Made by a program: the position numbers and the translations under genes. The notes beneath the pieces were generated by a model. It did no database searches. It saw only the letters and a program-made list of their open reading frames with translations, and was not told the origin of the DNA. From Jiangella endophytica (GTDB lineage: Bacteria; Actinomycetota; Actinomycetes; Jiangellales; Jiangellaceae), in contig NZ_QVAI01000021.1 of assembly GCF_003427025.1 (NCBI RefSeq), positions 1-64,000 on the forward strand: a stretch of 64,000 nucleotides of DNA. Direction: 5' to 3'. Of the stretch, positions 28,288 to 38,800 are shown in pieces (the first letter of the stretch is position 1; the number at the start of each line of letters is the position of its first letter).

Positions 28288-31200
28288 TTGTTGTCCAGAG
28301 CACTGCTATCGGGCCTGCTGCTCGCATCGGGGCTGGCGACAGCGCCGGCGGCGGCGCAGACCACGCCGCCGGAGCCGCTGCCCGGTGAGCTGGTCGCCGT
28401 CGCCGGCACGGGCGCCGCCGGCTACTCCGGCGACGGCGGACCCGCGCTGGACGCTCGCCTGAACCAGACCCTCCGGCTGTCCGCCGGGCCCGACGGCACG
28501 CTCTACATCGCCGACCGGGTGAACAATCGGCTGCGGTTCGTCGGCCCCGACGGCGTCATCGACACCGTCCCCGGCACCCGGGCTCTGCGCTCACCCGAGA
28601 CCGACGGGCCGGAGCTGCCGGGCTGGGGGTTCTGGAGTCCCAGCAACACGCCGGCCGCGAGCGCGGCCGGCGCTGACGGCAGCATCTACGTCGCCGGTGC
28701 CATGGACGTCCGCCGGGTCGCGCCCGACGGCACCGTCACGGTCCTGGCCGGTGCCGGCGAGGACGAGATCGACGACGGCGACCCCGACGGCGGCCTGGCC
28801 GCCGACGCCGCCATCTACAGCCCCGAGGACATCGCCGTGGACGCCGACGGCAACGTCTACCTGACCGACACCCGCAACAACAGGATCCGCCGCATCGGCG
28901 TCGACGGCATCATCACGACCGTCGCCGGCGGCGGTGAGCTGCCGGTGGCCGAGGCCGCGGACGGGCCGGCCACGCACGCCGACCTGTACGCGCCGGTGAG
29001 CGTCGCCGTCGATTCCACCGGCACGGTGTACTTCACCCTCGAGCGGGGCCCCGACGTGTACGAGGTGGGTCCCGACGGCGTGCTCGGCGTCATCGATGGC
29101 GAGGACCTCGCGGTCCTCGACCGGCGCGAGGAGCTGGTCGGCGTCACCGACGTGCTCGGCCGCCGGCTGGCGGTCGGGCCGGGCGACGAGCTCTACATCA
29201 CCGACGAGGCCAACGGCCGGTTGCGGGTGGTGCGCGACGGCATGATCGAGGTCGCGGGTCCGCTGCCGAGCTCGGCGGGCGACATCGCGGTGGCCCCTGA
29301 CGGCACCGTCTACTACTCCGCCGACTCCCGGGTGTGGCGGCTCCCGCAGGGCGTCGCCGAGCCGGACGCCGCTGTGACGCCGGCCGGGTCGCCCTGGCCG
29401 GATCACGATCCCGGGGACCTGCTCACCGTGGCCGGCGTGCCGTCCGACCCCGAGAAGTCGGCCGAGCCCGTGACGCCGCCGGACCCGTACGCGGGCCCGT
29501 CGTCCGTCGCGGCCGGCCCGGACGGCGTCACCTACGCCGCGGACGCCGTGCGCCACGTGGTCCATCGCATCGACGCCGACGGCACCGTGAGCGTCGTGGC
29601 GGGCACCGGCGAGGACGGCGGCACCGGCGAGGACGGCGGCACCGGCGACGGCGGGCCGGCCGACGAGGCGCTGCTGGGCACCCCGGCGGGCATCGACGTC
29701 GACGCCGCCGGCAACCTGTACATCGCCGATTCGTCCGGCGGCGTGATCCGCCGGGTCGGCACCGACGGCGTCATCACCACCGTCGCCGGCACCGGGGCCG
29801 GCACGAACGACGGCGACCCGCCACCGACCTGCGTGGGGGAGCCCGCGACGGAGGCGGCGCTCGGCATGCCGGCCGACGTCGCGGCCGGGCCGGACGGCAG
29901 CCTGTACCTGGCCGACTCGGCCCGCGCCCTGATCTGCCGCATCGGCCCGGACGGGTTGCTCACGCGGGTGGCCGGGGGCGGTGAACGCTGGGCGAAGGAC
30001 GCCGACGACCACCCCGCCGTCGAGGCCACCCTGTGGGAGCCCGGCGCGGTCGACGTCGACGCCGCAGGCAATGTCTACGTCGTCGAGGCCGGCCGGTCGT
30101 ACGTGCGGATGGTCCGGCCCGACGGCCTGCTGGTCGCGGTGGCGGGTGACAGCTACCTCGGTCTCGACGAGGGCGGGTTCGCGGGCGACGGCGGCCCGGC
30201 CGTCGAGGCGGAGTTGAACACGCCGATCGACGTCGCCGCCGGCCCCGACGGGAGCCTCCTCATCGCCGACACCTTCAACAACCGGATCCGCCGGGTCGGC
30301 GCCGACGGTGTCATCACCACCGTCGGCGGCTCCGGAGTGCGGCATGACACCGGCGACGGTGGCCCGGCGGCCGACGCCGGGCTGAACGAGCCGGCGGCCG
30401 TCGACGTCGCGCCCGACGGCGCACTCGTCCTCGCCGGCATCGACGAGGACCTCGTGCGGCGCATCGGCGCCGACGGCGTCATCGAGACGGTGGCCGACTT
30501 CGGCGAGGGCGACGCGGCCGCGGAGCCGGCTGCCACGACGGAGCTGACCGACGCCATGAGCATCGCCGTCACACCGGACGGAACACTGCTGGTCGGTGAG
30601 CCGCGGGCGCAGCGGCTGCGGAGCCTCGACAGCGGCGACCTGGTCGGCGTAGGGGCCGCCGACCAGGAGCTGGCCGGGCTCGGCAGGCTGGACACCGGTC
30701 CCGGCGGGGAGGTCTACGCCGTGCTGGGGGCCTCCGTCGTGCGGGTGTACCCCGACGGCCGGCGCGTGACCATCGCAGGCGGCGGGGTCGGCGAGCACCC
30801 GGTCGTCGACGGCGCGACGGCGGTCGGGCAGGTCCTGTCGCCACGCGACGTCGCCGTCGGACCGACCGGCGTGGTGCACCTGTTCGACGTCGCGACCCAG
30901 GCCGTCTACCGGATCGCCGGCGATGGCACGATCGCGGCGGTGCCCGGGTTCGACGGCGTCACGTTCGAGCTCCCGTCCGGCCTCGCCGTCGGCCCCGACG
31001 ACACGATCTACGTCAGCGACGAGGCCGGCGACACCGTGACCGCCGTGACGCCCGGCGAGGACGCCCGGGTCTTCGCGGGCACCGGCGACAGCACCGTCGT
31101 CAACGACGACGTCGGCGACGACGGACCGGCCGCGGACGCGGTCGTGGCGTCGCCGGCCGACGTCGCCGTCGATCCGGACGGCAACGTCTACATCGCCGCC

Positions 31201-31530
31201 TTCGACGGCATCCGGCGCGTCGACGGCGAGGGCACCATCACCACGGTGCTCGACACGGAGCCGGACGGAGACACCGACCGCTGGATCACCACCCTGGCGG
31301 CCGGGCCGGGTGGCGACCTCTACGCCGTCGACTCCGACACCGACCAGGTGCTCGCCGTCGTACGCCCCGGCGAGATCTCCGGCGGCATCCCCTGGTGGAT
31401 CGCCGGCGCCGGGGTGCTGCTCGCCGCCGCGGCCGCCGTCCTGCTGGTGCGCCGCCGCCGAGCCGCGGGCGCCGCGTCCGCACCGATGACCGACCCCGAT
31501 CCCACGACGGAAGGAACCGCGACCGCATGA
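28288..31530 (+). CDS. Surface NHL-repeat beta-propeller protein, paralogue 1
   Basis: 1,080 residues. N-terminal signal peptide (RALLSGLLLASGLATAPAAA), then about 18 NHL-type blades of the form AVDxDGNVYVADxxNNRIRRVxxDGVITTV, enough for three six-bladed propellers. The first and several others are preceded by AGTG..GYSGDGGPA. Near the C-terminus is one membrane helix (WWIAGAGVLLAAAAAVLLV) and a basic tail, so it should be a type I anchored protein with its propellers outside. The TTG at 28288 has GGAGGGG 7 nt upstream. Residues about 438-455 hold an in-frame duplication of GTGEDG. It overlaps the companion gene by 4 bp (ATGA). The ligand is unknown; NHL propellers commonly bind proteins or glycans, and some are enzymes. 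Confidence 0.85.
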   Translation: MLSRALLSGLLLASGLATAPAAAQTTPPEPLPGELVAVAGTGAAGYSGDGGPALDARLNQTLRLSAGPDGTLYIADRVNNRLRFVGPDGVIDTVPGTRALRSPETDGPELPGWGFWSPSNTPAASAAGADGSIYVAGAMDVRRVAPDGTVTVLAGAGEDEIDDGDPDGGLAADAAIYSPEDIAVDADGNVYLTDTRNNRIRRIGVDGIITTVAGGGELPVAEAADGPATHADLYAPVSVAVDSTGTVYFTLERGPDVYEVGPDGVLGVIDGEDLAVLDRREELVGVTDVLGRRLAVGPGDELYITDEANGRLRVVRDGMIEVAGPLPSSAGDIAVAPDGTVYYSADSRVWRLPQGVAEPDAAVTPAGSPWPDHDPGDLLTVAGVPSDPEKSAEPVTPPDPYAGPSSVAAGPDGVTYAADAVRHVVHRIDADGTVSVVAGTGEDGGTGEDGGTGDGGPADEALLGTPAGIDVDAAGNLYIADSSGGVIRRVGTDGVITTVAGTGAGTNDGDPPPTCVGEPATEAALGMPADVAAGPDGSLYLADSARALICRIGPDGLLTRVAGGGERWAKDADDHPAVEATLWEPGAVDVDAAGNVYVVEAGRSYVRMVRPDGLLVAVAGDSYLGLDEGGFAGDGGPAVEAELNTPIDVAAGPDGSLLIADTFNNRIRRVGADGVITTVGGSGVRHDTGDGGPAADAGLNEPAAVDVAPDGALVLAGIDEDLVRRIGADGVIETVADFGEGDAAAEPAATTELTDAMSIAVTPDGTLLVGEPRAQRLRSLDSGDLVGVGAADQELAGLGRLDTGPGGEVYAVLGASVVRVYPDGRRVTIAGGGVGEHPVVDGATAVGQVLSPRDVAVGPTGVVHLFDVATQAVYRIAGDGTIAAVPGFDGVTFELPSGLAVGPDDTIYVSDEAGDTVTAVTPGEDARVFAGTGDSTVVNDDVGDDGPAADAVVASPADVAVDPDGNVYIAAFDGIRRVDGEGTITTVLDTEPDGDTDRWITTLAAGPGGDLYAVDSDTDQVLAVVRPGEISGGIPWWIAGAGVLLAAAAAVLLVRRRRAAGAASAPMTDPDPTTEGTATA

Positions 31531-32000
31531 GCAACGACGACGACGGCAGGATGTTCGACGGCTATGCCCGCCTCTACGGCCCGCTCACCGTGGCCGCACT
31601 GGGCCTGGTCTTCAAGCCGATGTTCGACGACCTGCGGGTCGACCCGGAGACCGGCGGGGTGGCCAGCCGGTTCGGCAACCTCTGGGAGACCGCCTCGAAC
31701 ACCAACGGCGATCCGGCCGTCCTGGGCATCATCCTCGCGCTGATCATGATGGCGCTCTGTCTGACGGCGACGTTCCGGCCACGCTCTGGCGGCCTGCCGA
31801 CCGGTATCGCCGTGGTGTGCCTGCTGATCATCGTCATGCTCGCCACGAAGCCCGGCACCGGAGACCCGGCGCCCGACCTGAGCCCGGACGGCCTCGCCTC
31901 GATGGCGATCGCGGTCTTCACCCTTGCTCTGTCAGTCGTGCACGCGGTGCACTTCGCCCGCTGGCGCCGCGAGCGGACGGCCTCCGGCCACCGGCTCTGA
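31527..32000 (+). CDS. Small four-helix membrane protein, companion of NHL paralogue 1
   Basis: 157 residues, no family recognised. An acidic N-terminus (MSNDDDGRMFDGYARLYGP) precedes four predicted membrane helices, including LGIILALIMMALCLTATF and IAVVCLLIIVMLATK. The basic C-terminus is FARWRRERTASGHRL. Its ATG overlaps the NHL gene stop (ATGA), so the two are made together and probably form a complex. A homologue follows the second NHL gene; they share FDGYAR(L/F)Y at the N-terminus and RPRS(G/A)GLP in the middle. Confidence 0.78.
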   Translation: MSNDDDGRMFDGYARLYGPLTVAALGLVFKPMFDDLRVDPETGGVASRFGNLWETASNTNGDPAVLGIILALIMMALCLTATFRPRSGGLPTGIAVVCLLIIVMLATKPGTGDPAPDLSPDGLASMAIAVFTLALSVVHAVHFARWRRERTASGHRL

Positions 32001-32085
32001 CCTGGCACGTCAGGCAGAGGAAAGCGAGAGTAAAGCGGCGCCCGCCACCATCGTCGGCGGTATGACTCGACCGATGGGGGATCCC

Positions 32086-35000
32086 GTGGTGACCAGGGCG
32101 TTGCTTCCTGCCCTTCTGTTCTCGACCGGCCTGCTGGCCGGTACCGCCGTACCGGCCGCCGGCGGCGAGACGCCGACCGGCGAGGCGCCGTCCGCCGAGG
32201 CGCCGTCCGCCGAGGCCCTCCCGGGTCAGCCGGTCGCCATCGCCGGCATCGGCTCGGTGGGGTACTCCGGCGACGGGGGCGCGGCGACGGAGGCGAGGGT
32301 GAACGATCGTCTCCAGGTGTCCGTCGGGCCCGACGGGACCGTGTACGTGGCCGACCGCTACAACAAGCGGGTGCGGGTGGTGACACCCGACGGGGTGATC
32401 GACACGCTGGCAGGGACCCGCGCACAGCGTTCGCCGGAGACCGACGGTATCGAGGTGCCCGGACTGGGCACGTTCAGCCCGAGCAACGCGCCGATCGCGA
32501 CCGCAGTCGGCCCGGACGGCAGTGTCTATGTCGCCGGTGACGACGACGTCCGCCGGGTGGCCTCCGACGGCACCGTCACGGTGCTGGCCGGTGCCGGCGA
32601 CGAGCGCATCGAGGCCGGTGACCCGGACGGCGGGCAGGCGGTCGACGCGTCCATCCACGAACCGTCCGACATCGCCGTCGACGCCGGCGGCAACGTCTAC
32701 GTGGCCGACACGAACAGCAACCGGGTGCGCCGCATCGGCACCGACGGCGTCATCACGACGGTCGCCGGCGGTGGTGAGGCGTCACCCGAATCGGCCGAGG
32801 GGCAGCCGGGCACCAGCCTGGACACCTACGCTCCGACGAGCGTCGCGGTCGACTCCCGGGGAAGCGTCTACTTCACCACTCAGCTGAGCGGTTCGGTGTT
32901 CGGGATCGAGCCGGACGGGACGCTGCGGGTGATCGGCGGCGACGACATCGCCCTGATCCGTGCGGACCTGCCGGCGCCCGGCGCGGCCACCACGGGTGGC
33001 CGCCGGCTGGCCGTCGACGCCGACGACAACCTCTACATGACCGACCCCGACAACCAGCGGCTGCGCGTGCTGAGCGCCGCGGACGGAGAGATCACCACGG
33101 TCGGCCCGCTGCCGTCCACCACCCAGGACATCGCGATCGGCGCGGAGGGCGACCTCGTCTATGCCGCGGACAGCCGGGTCTGGCGGGTGGCCGATCCCAC
33201 CGCCGTGCCGGCGGCTGCCGAGCTGGTGGAGCCGGCCGGGTCGCCGTGGCCCGATGCGGACCCCGGCACCGTCGTCACGGTGGCCGGTGTCGCGGGTGCA
33301 CCCGAGGAGGCGCCGGCGCCCGTCCAGCCCGACGACCCGGCCGCCGGTCCCGTGGCGGTCGTGGCCGGCCCCGGCGGCGTCACCTATGTCGCTGACACGC
33401 TGCGCCACGTCATTCACCAGGTCGACGCCGACGGCGCCGTGTCGACCCTGGCCGGGACCGGCGAGGGTGGCTTCGGCGGTGACGGCGGACCCGCCACCGC
33501 GGCCCAGCTGAGCTCTCCGAGCGGCCTCGACGTCGACGCCGCCGGCAATGTCTATGTCGCCGACGCCGGCAACTCCCGGATCCGCCGCGTCGGCACCGAC
33601 GGCGTCATCACGACCGTCGCCGGAGCGGAGCGGCCGGAGGACTACGACGACCAGGACCCCGAGCCGCTGTGCGTCGGCGAGCCTGCCGTCGAGGCGGTGC
33701 TCGCCCATCCCGTCGACGTCGCCGTGGGCGCCGACGGCAGCGTCTATCTCGCCGACCCGTCCCGCGGTCTGGTCTGCCGGGTGGGCACGGACGGCCTGCT
33801 GACGACGGTGGCCGGGGGCGGCAGGCTGTGGGCGGACGACGCCGACGACGAGCCCGCGGTGCAGGCCAGCCTGTGGGAGCCCAGCGCGATCGACGTCGAT
33901 GCCGAGGGCAACGTCTACGTCATCGAGAACGGCCGGCCGCACGTGCGGATGGTCCGGCCGGACGGGGTGCTGGTCGCGGTCGCCGGTAACAGCTACTTCG
34001 GCCAGGACGAGGGCGGATTCTCCGGCGACGGCGGGCCTGCCGCCGAGGCGGAGCTGAACACCCCGCTGGACCTCGCCGTCGCTCCCGACGGGAGCCTCTT
34101 CATCGCCGACACCTTCAACAGCCGCATCCGGCACGTCGATGCCGACGGCGTCATCACCACCGTCGCCGGCACCGGATCGCCGCACGACACCGGCGACGGT
34201 GGCCCGGCGGCCGACGCCGAGCTGAACGAACCGAGCGCCATCGACGTCGATCCCGGCGGCGAGATCGTGATCAGCAGCCCGCGCAGCGACGTCGTGCGCC
34301 ACATCGACGGCGACGGCGTCATCGAGACGCTGGCGGCCTTCCGGATGGGTGACGCCGTCGACGAACCGGTCGACGAGGCGGAACTGTCGACGGGCATGAC
34401 GATCGCCGTCGGTCCGGACGGGTCGCTGACGGTCGCGGACGGCCAGGCCCTTCGGCTGCGGACCACCGACGGCGACATCTTCACCGACGTGCTGGCCGGT
34501 GACGCGACGCTGGGCGGGCTCGGCCAGGTGGCCACGGGACCCGGCGGGGAGGTGTACGTGAGCCTGGGGCAGACCGTCGCGAGGGTCTTCCCGGACAGCC
34601 GGCTGGTCACCATCGCCGGCGGCGTGTCGAACGAGCAGCCGATCGTCGACGGCGCCCTGGCGACGACGCAGATGCTGTCGCCGAAGGACGTCGCGGTCGG
34701 TCCCGACGGCACGGTCTTCGTGCTCGACGACGTCCGTAAGGCGGTGTACGAGATCCGCCACGACGGCACCCTCCACACCGTCGCCGGGTTCGACGCCGTC
34801 AACCTCGCGCAGCCGCACGGGATGGCGGTCGGCCCGGACGGGACGGTCTACGTCACCGATGTCGCGGTGAACCTGGTGTTCGCTTCGTCGGGCGACGAGG
34901 CGGAGAAGTTCGCCGGCAACGGCCAGGACGTGGTGGAGAACGACGACGTCGGCGACGGAGGCCCGGCGACGGAGGCGGTGGTCCGCTCGCCGAGGGATGT

Positions 35001-35364
35001 CGTCGTCGACGAGAGCGGCAACGTGTTCGTCGAGACGGCCGACGGGGTGCGGCGGATCGACCCGGACGGGACGATCACCACGGCCCTGACGGAGCCGGAG
35101 GAGGGCGATCCGCTCGACCCGGAGACGATGGCGGTCGGCCCGGGCGGCGACCTCTACGTCGTTGCCGCCGCCCAGCGGCAGGTGCTCGCCGTCGTCCGTC
35201 CCGGCGAGGTCTCCGGGCCGTTCCCGTGGCTCCCGGTGAGCCTGGGCGCCGGTGCCGTGGTCCTGCTGGCGGGCGCGACCGTCCTGCTGGTCCGCCGCCG
35301 CGCGCGGCAGGCCGGTACGTCCACGGCGCCGGCCACGGCTTCGGAAGGACCCGCACCAGCATGA
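32086..35364 (+). CDS. Surface NHL-repeat beta-propeller protein, paralogue 2
   Basis: About 1,092 residues. I start at the GTG at 32086 (VVTRALLPALLFSTGLLAG), which matches paralogue 3 and has GGGGG 5 nt upstream; an ATG at 32062 is in frame. A signal peptide, a short Ala/Pro/Glu-rich linker with GEAPSAEAPSAEA repeats, and then the same series of about 18 blades as paralogue 1 can be seen. One C-terminal helix (PWLPVSLGAGAVVLLAGATV) and a basic tail follow. It overlaps its small companion by 4 bp. Blade-by-blade likeness to paralogue 3 is higher than to paralogue 1, judged by eye. Confidence 0.84.
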   Translation: MVTRALLPALLFSTGLLAGTAVPAAGGETPTGEAPSAEAPSAEALPGQPVAIAGIGSVGYSGDGGAATEARVNDRLQVSVGPDGTVYVADRYNKRVRVVTPDGVIDTLAGTRAQRSPETDGIEVPGLGTFSPSNAPIATAVGPDGSVYVAGDDDVRRVASDGTVTVLAGAGDERIEAGDPDGGQAVDASIHEPSDIAVDAGGNVYVADTNSNRVRRIGTDGVITTVAGGGEASPESAEGQPGTSLDTYAPTSVAVDSRGSVYFTTQLSGSVFGIEPDGTLRVIGGDDIALIRADLPAPGAATTGGRRLAVDADDNLYMTDPDNQRLRVLSAADGEITTVGPLPSTTQDIAIGAEGDLVYAADSRVWRVADPTAVPAAAELVEPAGSPWPDADPGTVVTVAGVAGAPEEAPAPVQPDDPAAGPVAVVAGPGGVTYVADTLRHVIHQVDADGAVSTLAGTGEGGFGGDGGPATAAQLSSPSGLDVDAAGNVYVADAGNSRIRRVGTDGVITTVAGAERPEDYDDQDPEPLCVGEPAVEAVLAHPVDVAVGADGSVYLADPSRGLVCRVGTDGLLTTVAGGGRLWADDADDEPAVQASLWEPSAIDVDAEGNVYVIENGRPHVRMVRPDGVLVAVAGNSYFGQDEGGFSGDGGPAAEAELNTPLDLAVAPDGSLFIADTFNSRIRHVDADGVITTVAGTGSPHDTGDGGPAADAELNEPSAIDVDPGGEIVISSPRSDVVRHIDGDGVIETLAAFRMGDAVDEPVDEAELSTGMTIAVGPDGSLTVADGQALRLRTTDGDIFTDVLAGDATLGGLGQVATGPGGEVYVSLGQTVARVFPDSRLVTIAGGVSNEQPIVDGALATTQMLSPKDVAVGPDGTVFVLDDVRKAVYEIRHDGTLHTVAGFDAVNLAQPHGMAVGPDGTVYVTDVAVNLVFASSGDEAEKFAGNGQDVVENDDVGDGGPATEAVVRSPRDVVVDESGNVFVETADGVRRIDPDGTITTALTEPEEGDPLDPETMAVGPGGDLYVVAAAQRQVLAVVRPGEVSGPFPWLPVSLGAGAVVLLAGATVLLVRRRARQAGTSTAPATASEGPAPA

Positions 35365-35852
35365 CCTCGGACAACGACGACGCCGGCCGGGTCTTCGACG
35401 GTTACGCCCGCTTCTACGCACCGCTCGCGATGGTGGTGCTGGGGTTGATGTTCGTGCCGCTCTTCGAGGACCGGCTGCTGAGCTACGACACGGCCTGGGG
35501 GCCGGTGTACCAGACCCACGGCTCGCTCTGGGAGATCGCGGGGAGGGGCATCCGGGTGGGCAACGGCGCCAACCCGGCCATGGTGGCGATCGCTCTCACG
35601 CTGGTCGTGGTCGCGCTGTGCGTGGCCGGGTCCTTCCGGCCCCGGTCGGCCGGGCTGCCCGCGGGCATCGCCGGCACCTCGGTCCCGCTGATCCTGATGC
35701 TGGTGATCAAGCCGGGCTCGGGTGATCTGGCGCTGGAGCTGAGCCCGGCCGGCCACGTGGCGATCGCGATCGCGGCCGCAGCGGTGGTGCTGGCCACGGT
35801 GCACACCGCGCACTACGCGCGCTGGCGCCGGCTGAGTCGTGCGGCGGCGTAG
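35361..35852 (+). CDS. Small four-helix membrane protein, companion of NHL paralogue 2
   Basis: 163 residues, homologous to the 31527-32000 gene. The N-terminus MTSDNDDAGRVFDGYARFY is acidic and is followed by four membrane helices (PLAMVVLGLMFVPLF; AIALTLVVVALCVAGSF; IAGTSVPLILMLVIK; VAIAIAAAAVVLATVHTAHY). It ends WRRLSRAAA. Its ATG overlaps the stop of NHL paralogue 2. Conservation of the acidic FDGYAR start in both copies points to a functional cytoplasmic patch. No enzymatic motif is visible. Confidence 0.78.
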   Translation: MTSDNDDAGRVFDGYARFYAPLAMVVLGLMFVPLFEDRLLSYDTAWGPVYQTHGSLWEIAGRGIRVGNGANPAMVAIALTLVVVALCVAGSFRPRSAGLPAGIAGTSVPLILMLVIKPGSGDLALELSPAGHVAIAIAAAAVVLATVHTAHYARWRRLSRAAA

Positions 35853-35896
35853 CCGATGAGGACGAGCGGCGTCATCCGATCGATCGATGGGACTTC

Positions 35897-38800
35897 GTGG
35901 TGAACCGGGCGTTGCTTCCTGCCCTTCTGCTCTCGACCGGGCTGCTGGCCGGCGCGGCGGTGCCGGCCTCCGGGACCGAGGACCTCCCCGGTGAGGCGAT
36001 CCCGATCGCGGGCAACGGGGAGAGGGGCTATTCCGGCGACGGGGGCGCGGCGACCGAGGCGCGGCTGAACGATCACCTGCGGGTGTCCGTCGGGCCCGAC
36101 GGGACCGTGTACGTGGCCGACCGGCACAACCAGCGGGTCCGGGTCGTGACTGCCGACGGCGTGATCGACACGCTGGCGGGCACTCGGGCGCGGCGTTCGC
36201 CGGAGAGGGACGAGCTGGAGATGCAGGACCCGGACACCTTCAGCCCGAGCAACGCACCCATCGCGACGGCCGCCGGCGCGGACGGCAGTGTCTACGTCGC
36301 CGGTGCCGACGACATCCGCCGGATCGCTCCCGACGGCACGATCACCGTCCTCGCGGGCGCGGGGGACGAGCGCGTCGAGGCCGGTGATCCGGACGGCGGG
36401 CGGGCCCTGGACGCGTCCATCCACGAACCCGCCGACATCGCCGTCGACGGTGACGGCAACGTCTATGTGGCGGACACGAACAACGACCGGGTGCGCCGCA
36501 TCGGCACCGACGGCGTCATCACGACGGTGGCCGGCGGCGGTGAGGAGAACCCGTCGTCGGACGAGGGACAGCCGGGCACGAGCGTGGACATCGACGCCCC
36601 GGCGAGCGTCGCGGTCGACTCGGACGGAAGCGTCTACTTCACCCTCGTGGAGGACGGCTCGGTGTTCGAGGTCGGGCCGGACGGGACGCTCCACGTCGTG
36701 CCGGGTGAGGACATCGCCCGGCGTGGAGACGACCAGGAGCCGGCCGACGCGGCTCATACGGGCGGCCGCCGCCTGGCCGTCGACGCGGACGACAACCTCT
36801 ACGTCACCGATCCCGGCAACGGCCGGCTGCGCGTGCTGGCCGACGGCAGGTTCACCACGGTGCGGCCGTTGCCCGCCGACACCTGGGACATCGCGGCCGG
36901 CATCGACGGAGCCCTGTACTACACCGGGCAGAACCAGGTGTGGCGGGTGGCCGATCCCGCCGCCGTGCCGGCAGCGGGGGAGCCGGTGGAACCGGCCGGC
37001 TCACCGTGGCCCGATGCGGACCCCGGCTCGATCGTCACCGTCGCCGGCGCGGGCGGCCCGCCCGTCGATCCGCCGGAGCCCGTCCGGCCCGAGGACCCGG
37101 CCGCCGGTCCCGCCGCGGTCGTGGCCGGCCCGGACGGCGTCACGTATGTCGTGGACACGTTGCGCCACGTCATCCACGAGGTCGGCCCGGACGGCGCCGT
37201 GTCGACCCTGGCCGGGACCGGTGAGAGCGGCTTCGGCGGCGACGGCGGACCGGCCGCCGCGGCCCAGCTGAACTTCCCGGCCGGCCTGGACGTGGACGCC
37301 GACGGCAATGTGTACGTCGCCGACGCCGGCAACGCCAGGGTCCGCCGCATCGGCACCGACGGGCGCATCACCACGATCGCCGGAGCGGACCGGGCCGGCG
37401 GCAGCGCGACCGGACCGGCCTGCATCGGCGAGCCGGCGGCTGAGGCGACGCTCGACTATCCGGTCGATGTCGCCGTCGGCGCGGACGGCGTCTACCTGGC
37501 CGACCGGACCCTCGGTCTGGTCTGCCGGGTGGACCCCGACGGCGTGCTGCGGGCCGTGGCCGGCGGTGGCCCGCTGCTGGCGAACGACGCCGACGACGAG
37601 CCGGCGGTGCGGGCCGGCCTGTCCGATCCCGCCGCGATCGACGTCGACCACGAGGGCAACGTCTACGTCATCGAGAGCGGCCGGCCGTACGTGCGGATGG
37701 TCCGGCCGGACGGGGTGCTGGTCCCGGTCGCCGGTGACAGCTACTTCGGCCCCAACGAGGGCGGGTTCGCGGGCGACGGCGGCCCGGCCGTCGAGGCGGA
37801 GCTGAACACGCCGAGCGACCTCGCCGTCGCGCCCGACGGGAGCCTCTTCATCGCCGACACGTTCAACAGCCGGATCCGCCGGGTCGGCGCCGACGGCGTC
37901 ATCACGACGGTCGCCGGCACCGGCGCACCGCACGACACCGGCGACGCTGGCCCGGCGGCCGAGGCCGAGCTGGGCGAACCGAGCGCCCTCGACGTCGCCC
38001 CGGACGGCACGATCCTCCTCGGCGGACCGCGCGGAGACCTCGTGCGGCGCATCGACACGGCAGGCGTCATCGACACGCTGGCCGATTTCCGGACCGGCGT
38101 GCTCGCCGACGAGTCGCTGGCCGAGGCCGCGTTGGGGGCGGACCTCACCATCGCCGTCGGGCCCGACGGGGCCCTCACTGTGGGCGAACGGGACGCGGTG
38201 CGGTTGCGCGTCGCGGACGGCGACGTGCTGACCGCACTGCCGATCGCTCCGGCCCAGCTGGGCCGGCTCGGTCAGCTGGCGACCGGTCCGGGCGGCGAGC
38301 TCTACGCGATCATGGACCATGCGGTGGTGCGCGTGTACCCCGACGGGCGTCTGGTGACCATCGCCGGCGGCCCGGCCAGCGACGATCAGGTGCTGGACGG
38401 AGACCTGGCGGCGACGCAGGGGCTGACCGCGGTCGACGTCGCGGCCGATCTCCACGGCACGGTGTACGTGCTCGACGGCGTCGCCAAGGCGGTGTTCGAG
38501 ATCCGGTCCGACGGCACGATCCACACGGTGGGCGGGTTCGGCGCCGTCACCCTCGAGCAGCCCGAAGGGGTGGCGGTCGGCCCGGACGGAACCGTGTACG
38601 TCACCGATGTCGCCACGGGCCTGGTGTTCGCCGCCGCACCGGGTGAACAGGCGCGGGAGTTCGCCGGCATCGGCGAGAACGTGGTGTCCGACGACCCGGC
38701 CGGCGACGGCGGCCCCGCGACGGAGGCGGTGGTCCTGGCGCCGACGGACATCGTCGTCGACGAGGGCGGCAACGTGTTCGTGGCGACGGTCGACGGGGTG

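Noticed and set aside
28591-30879. Long minus-strand open frames opposite the NHL genes
   Set aside because: They mirror the Gly/Asp/Val-rich NHL codons and read as His/Arg/Val-rich nonsense.
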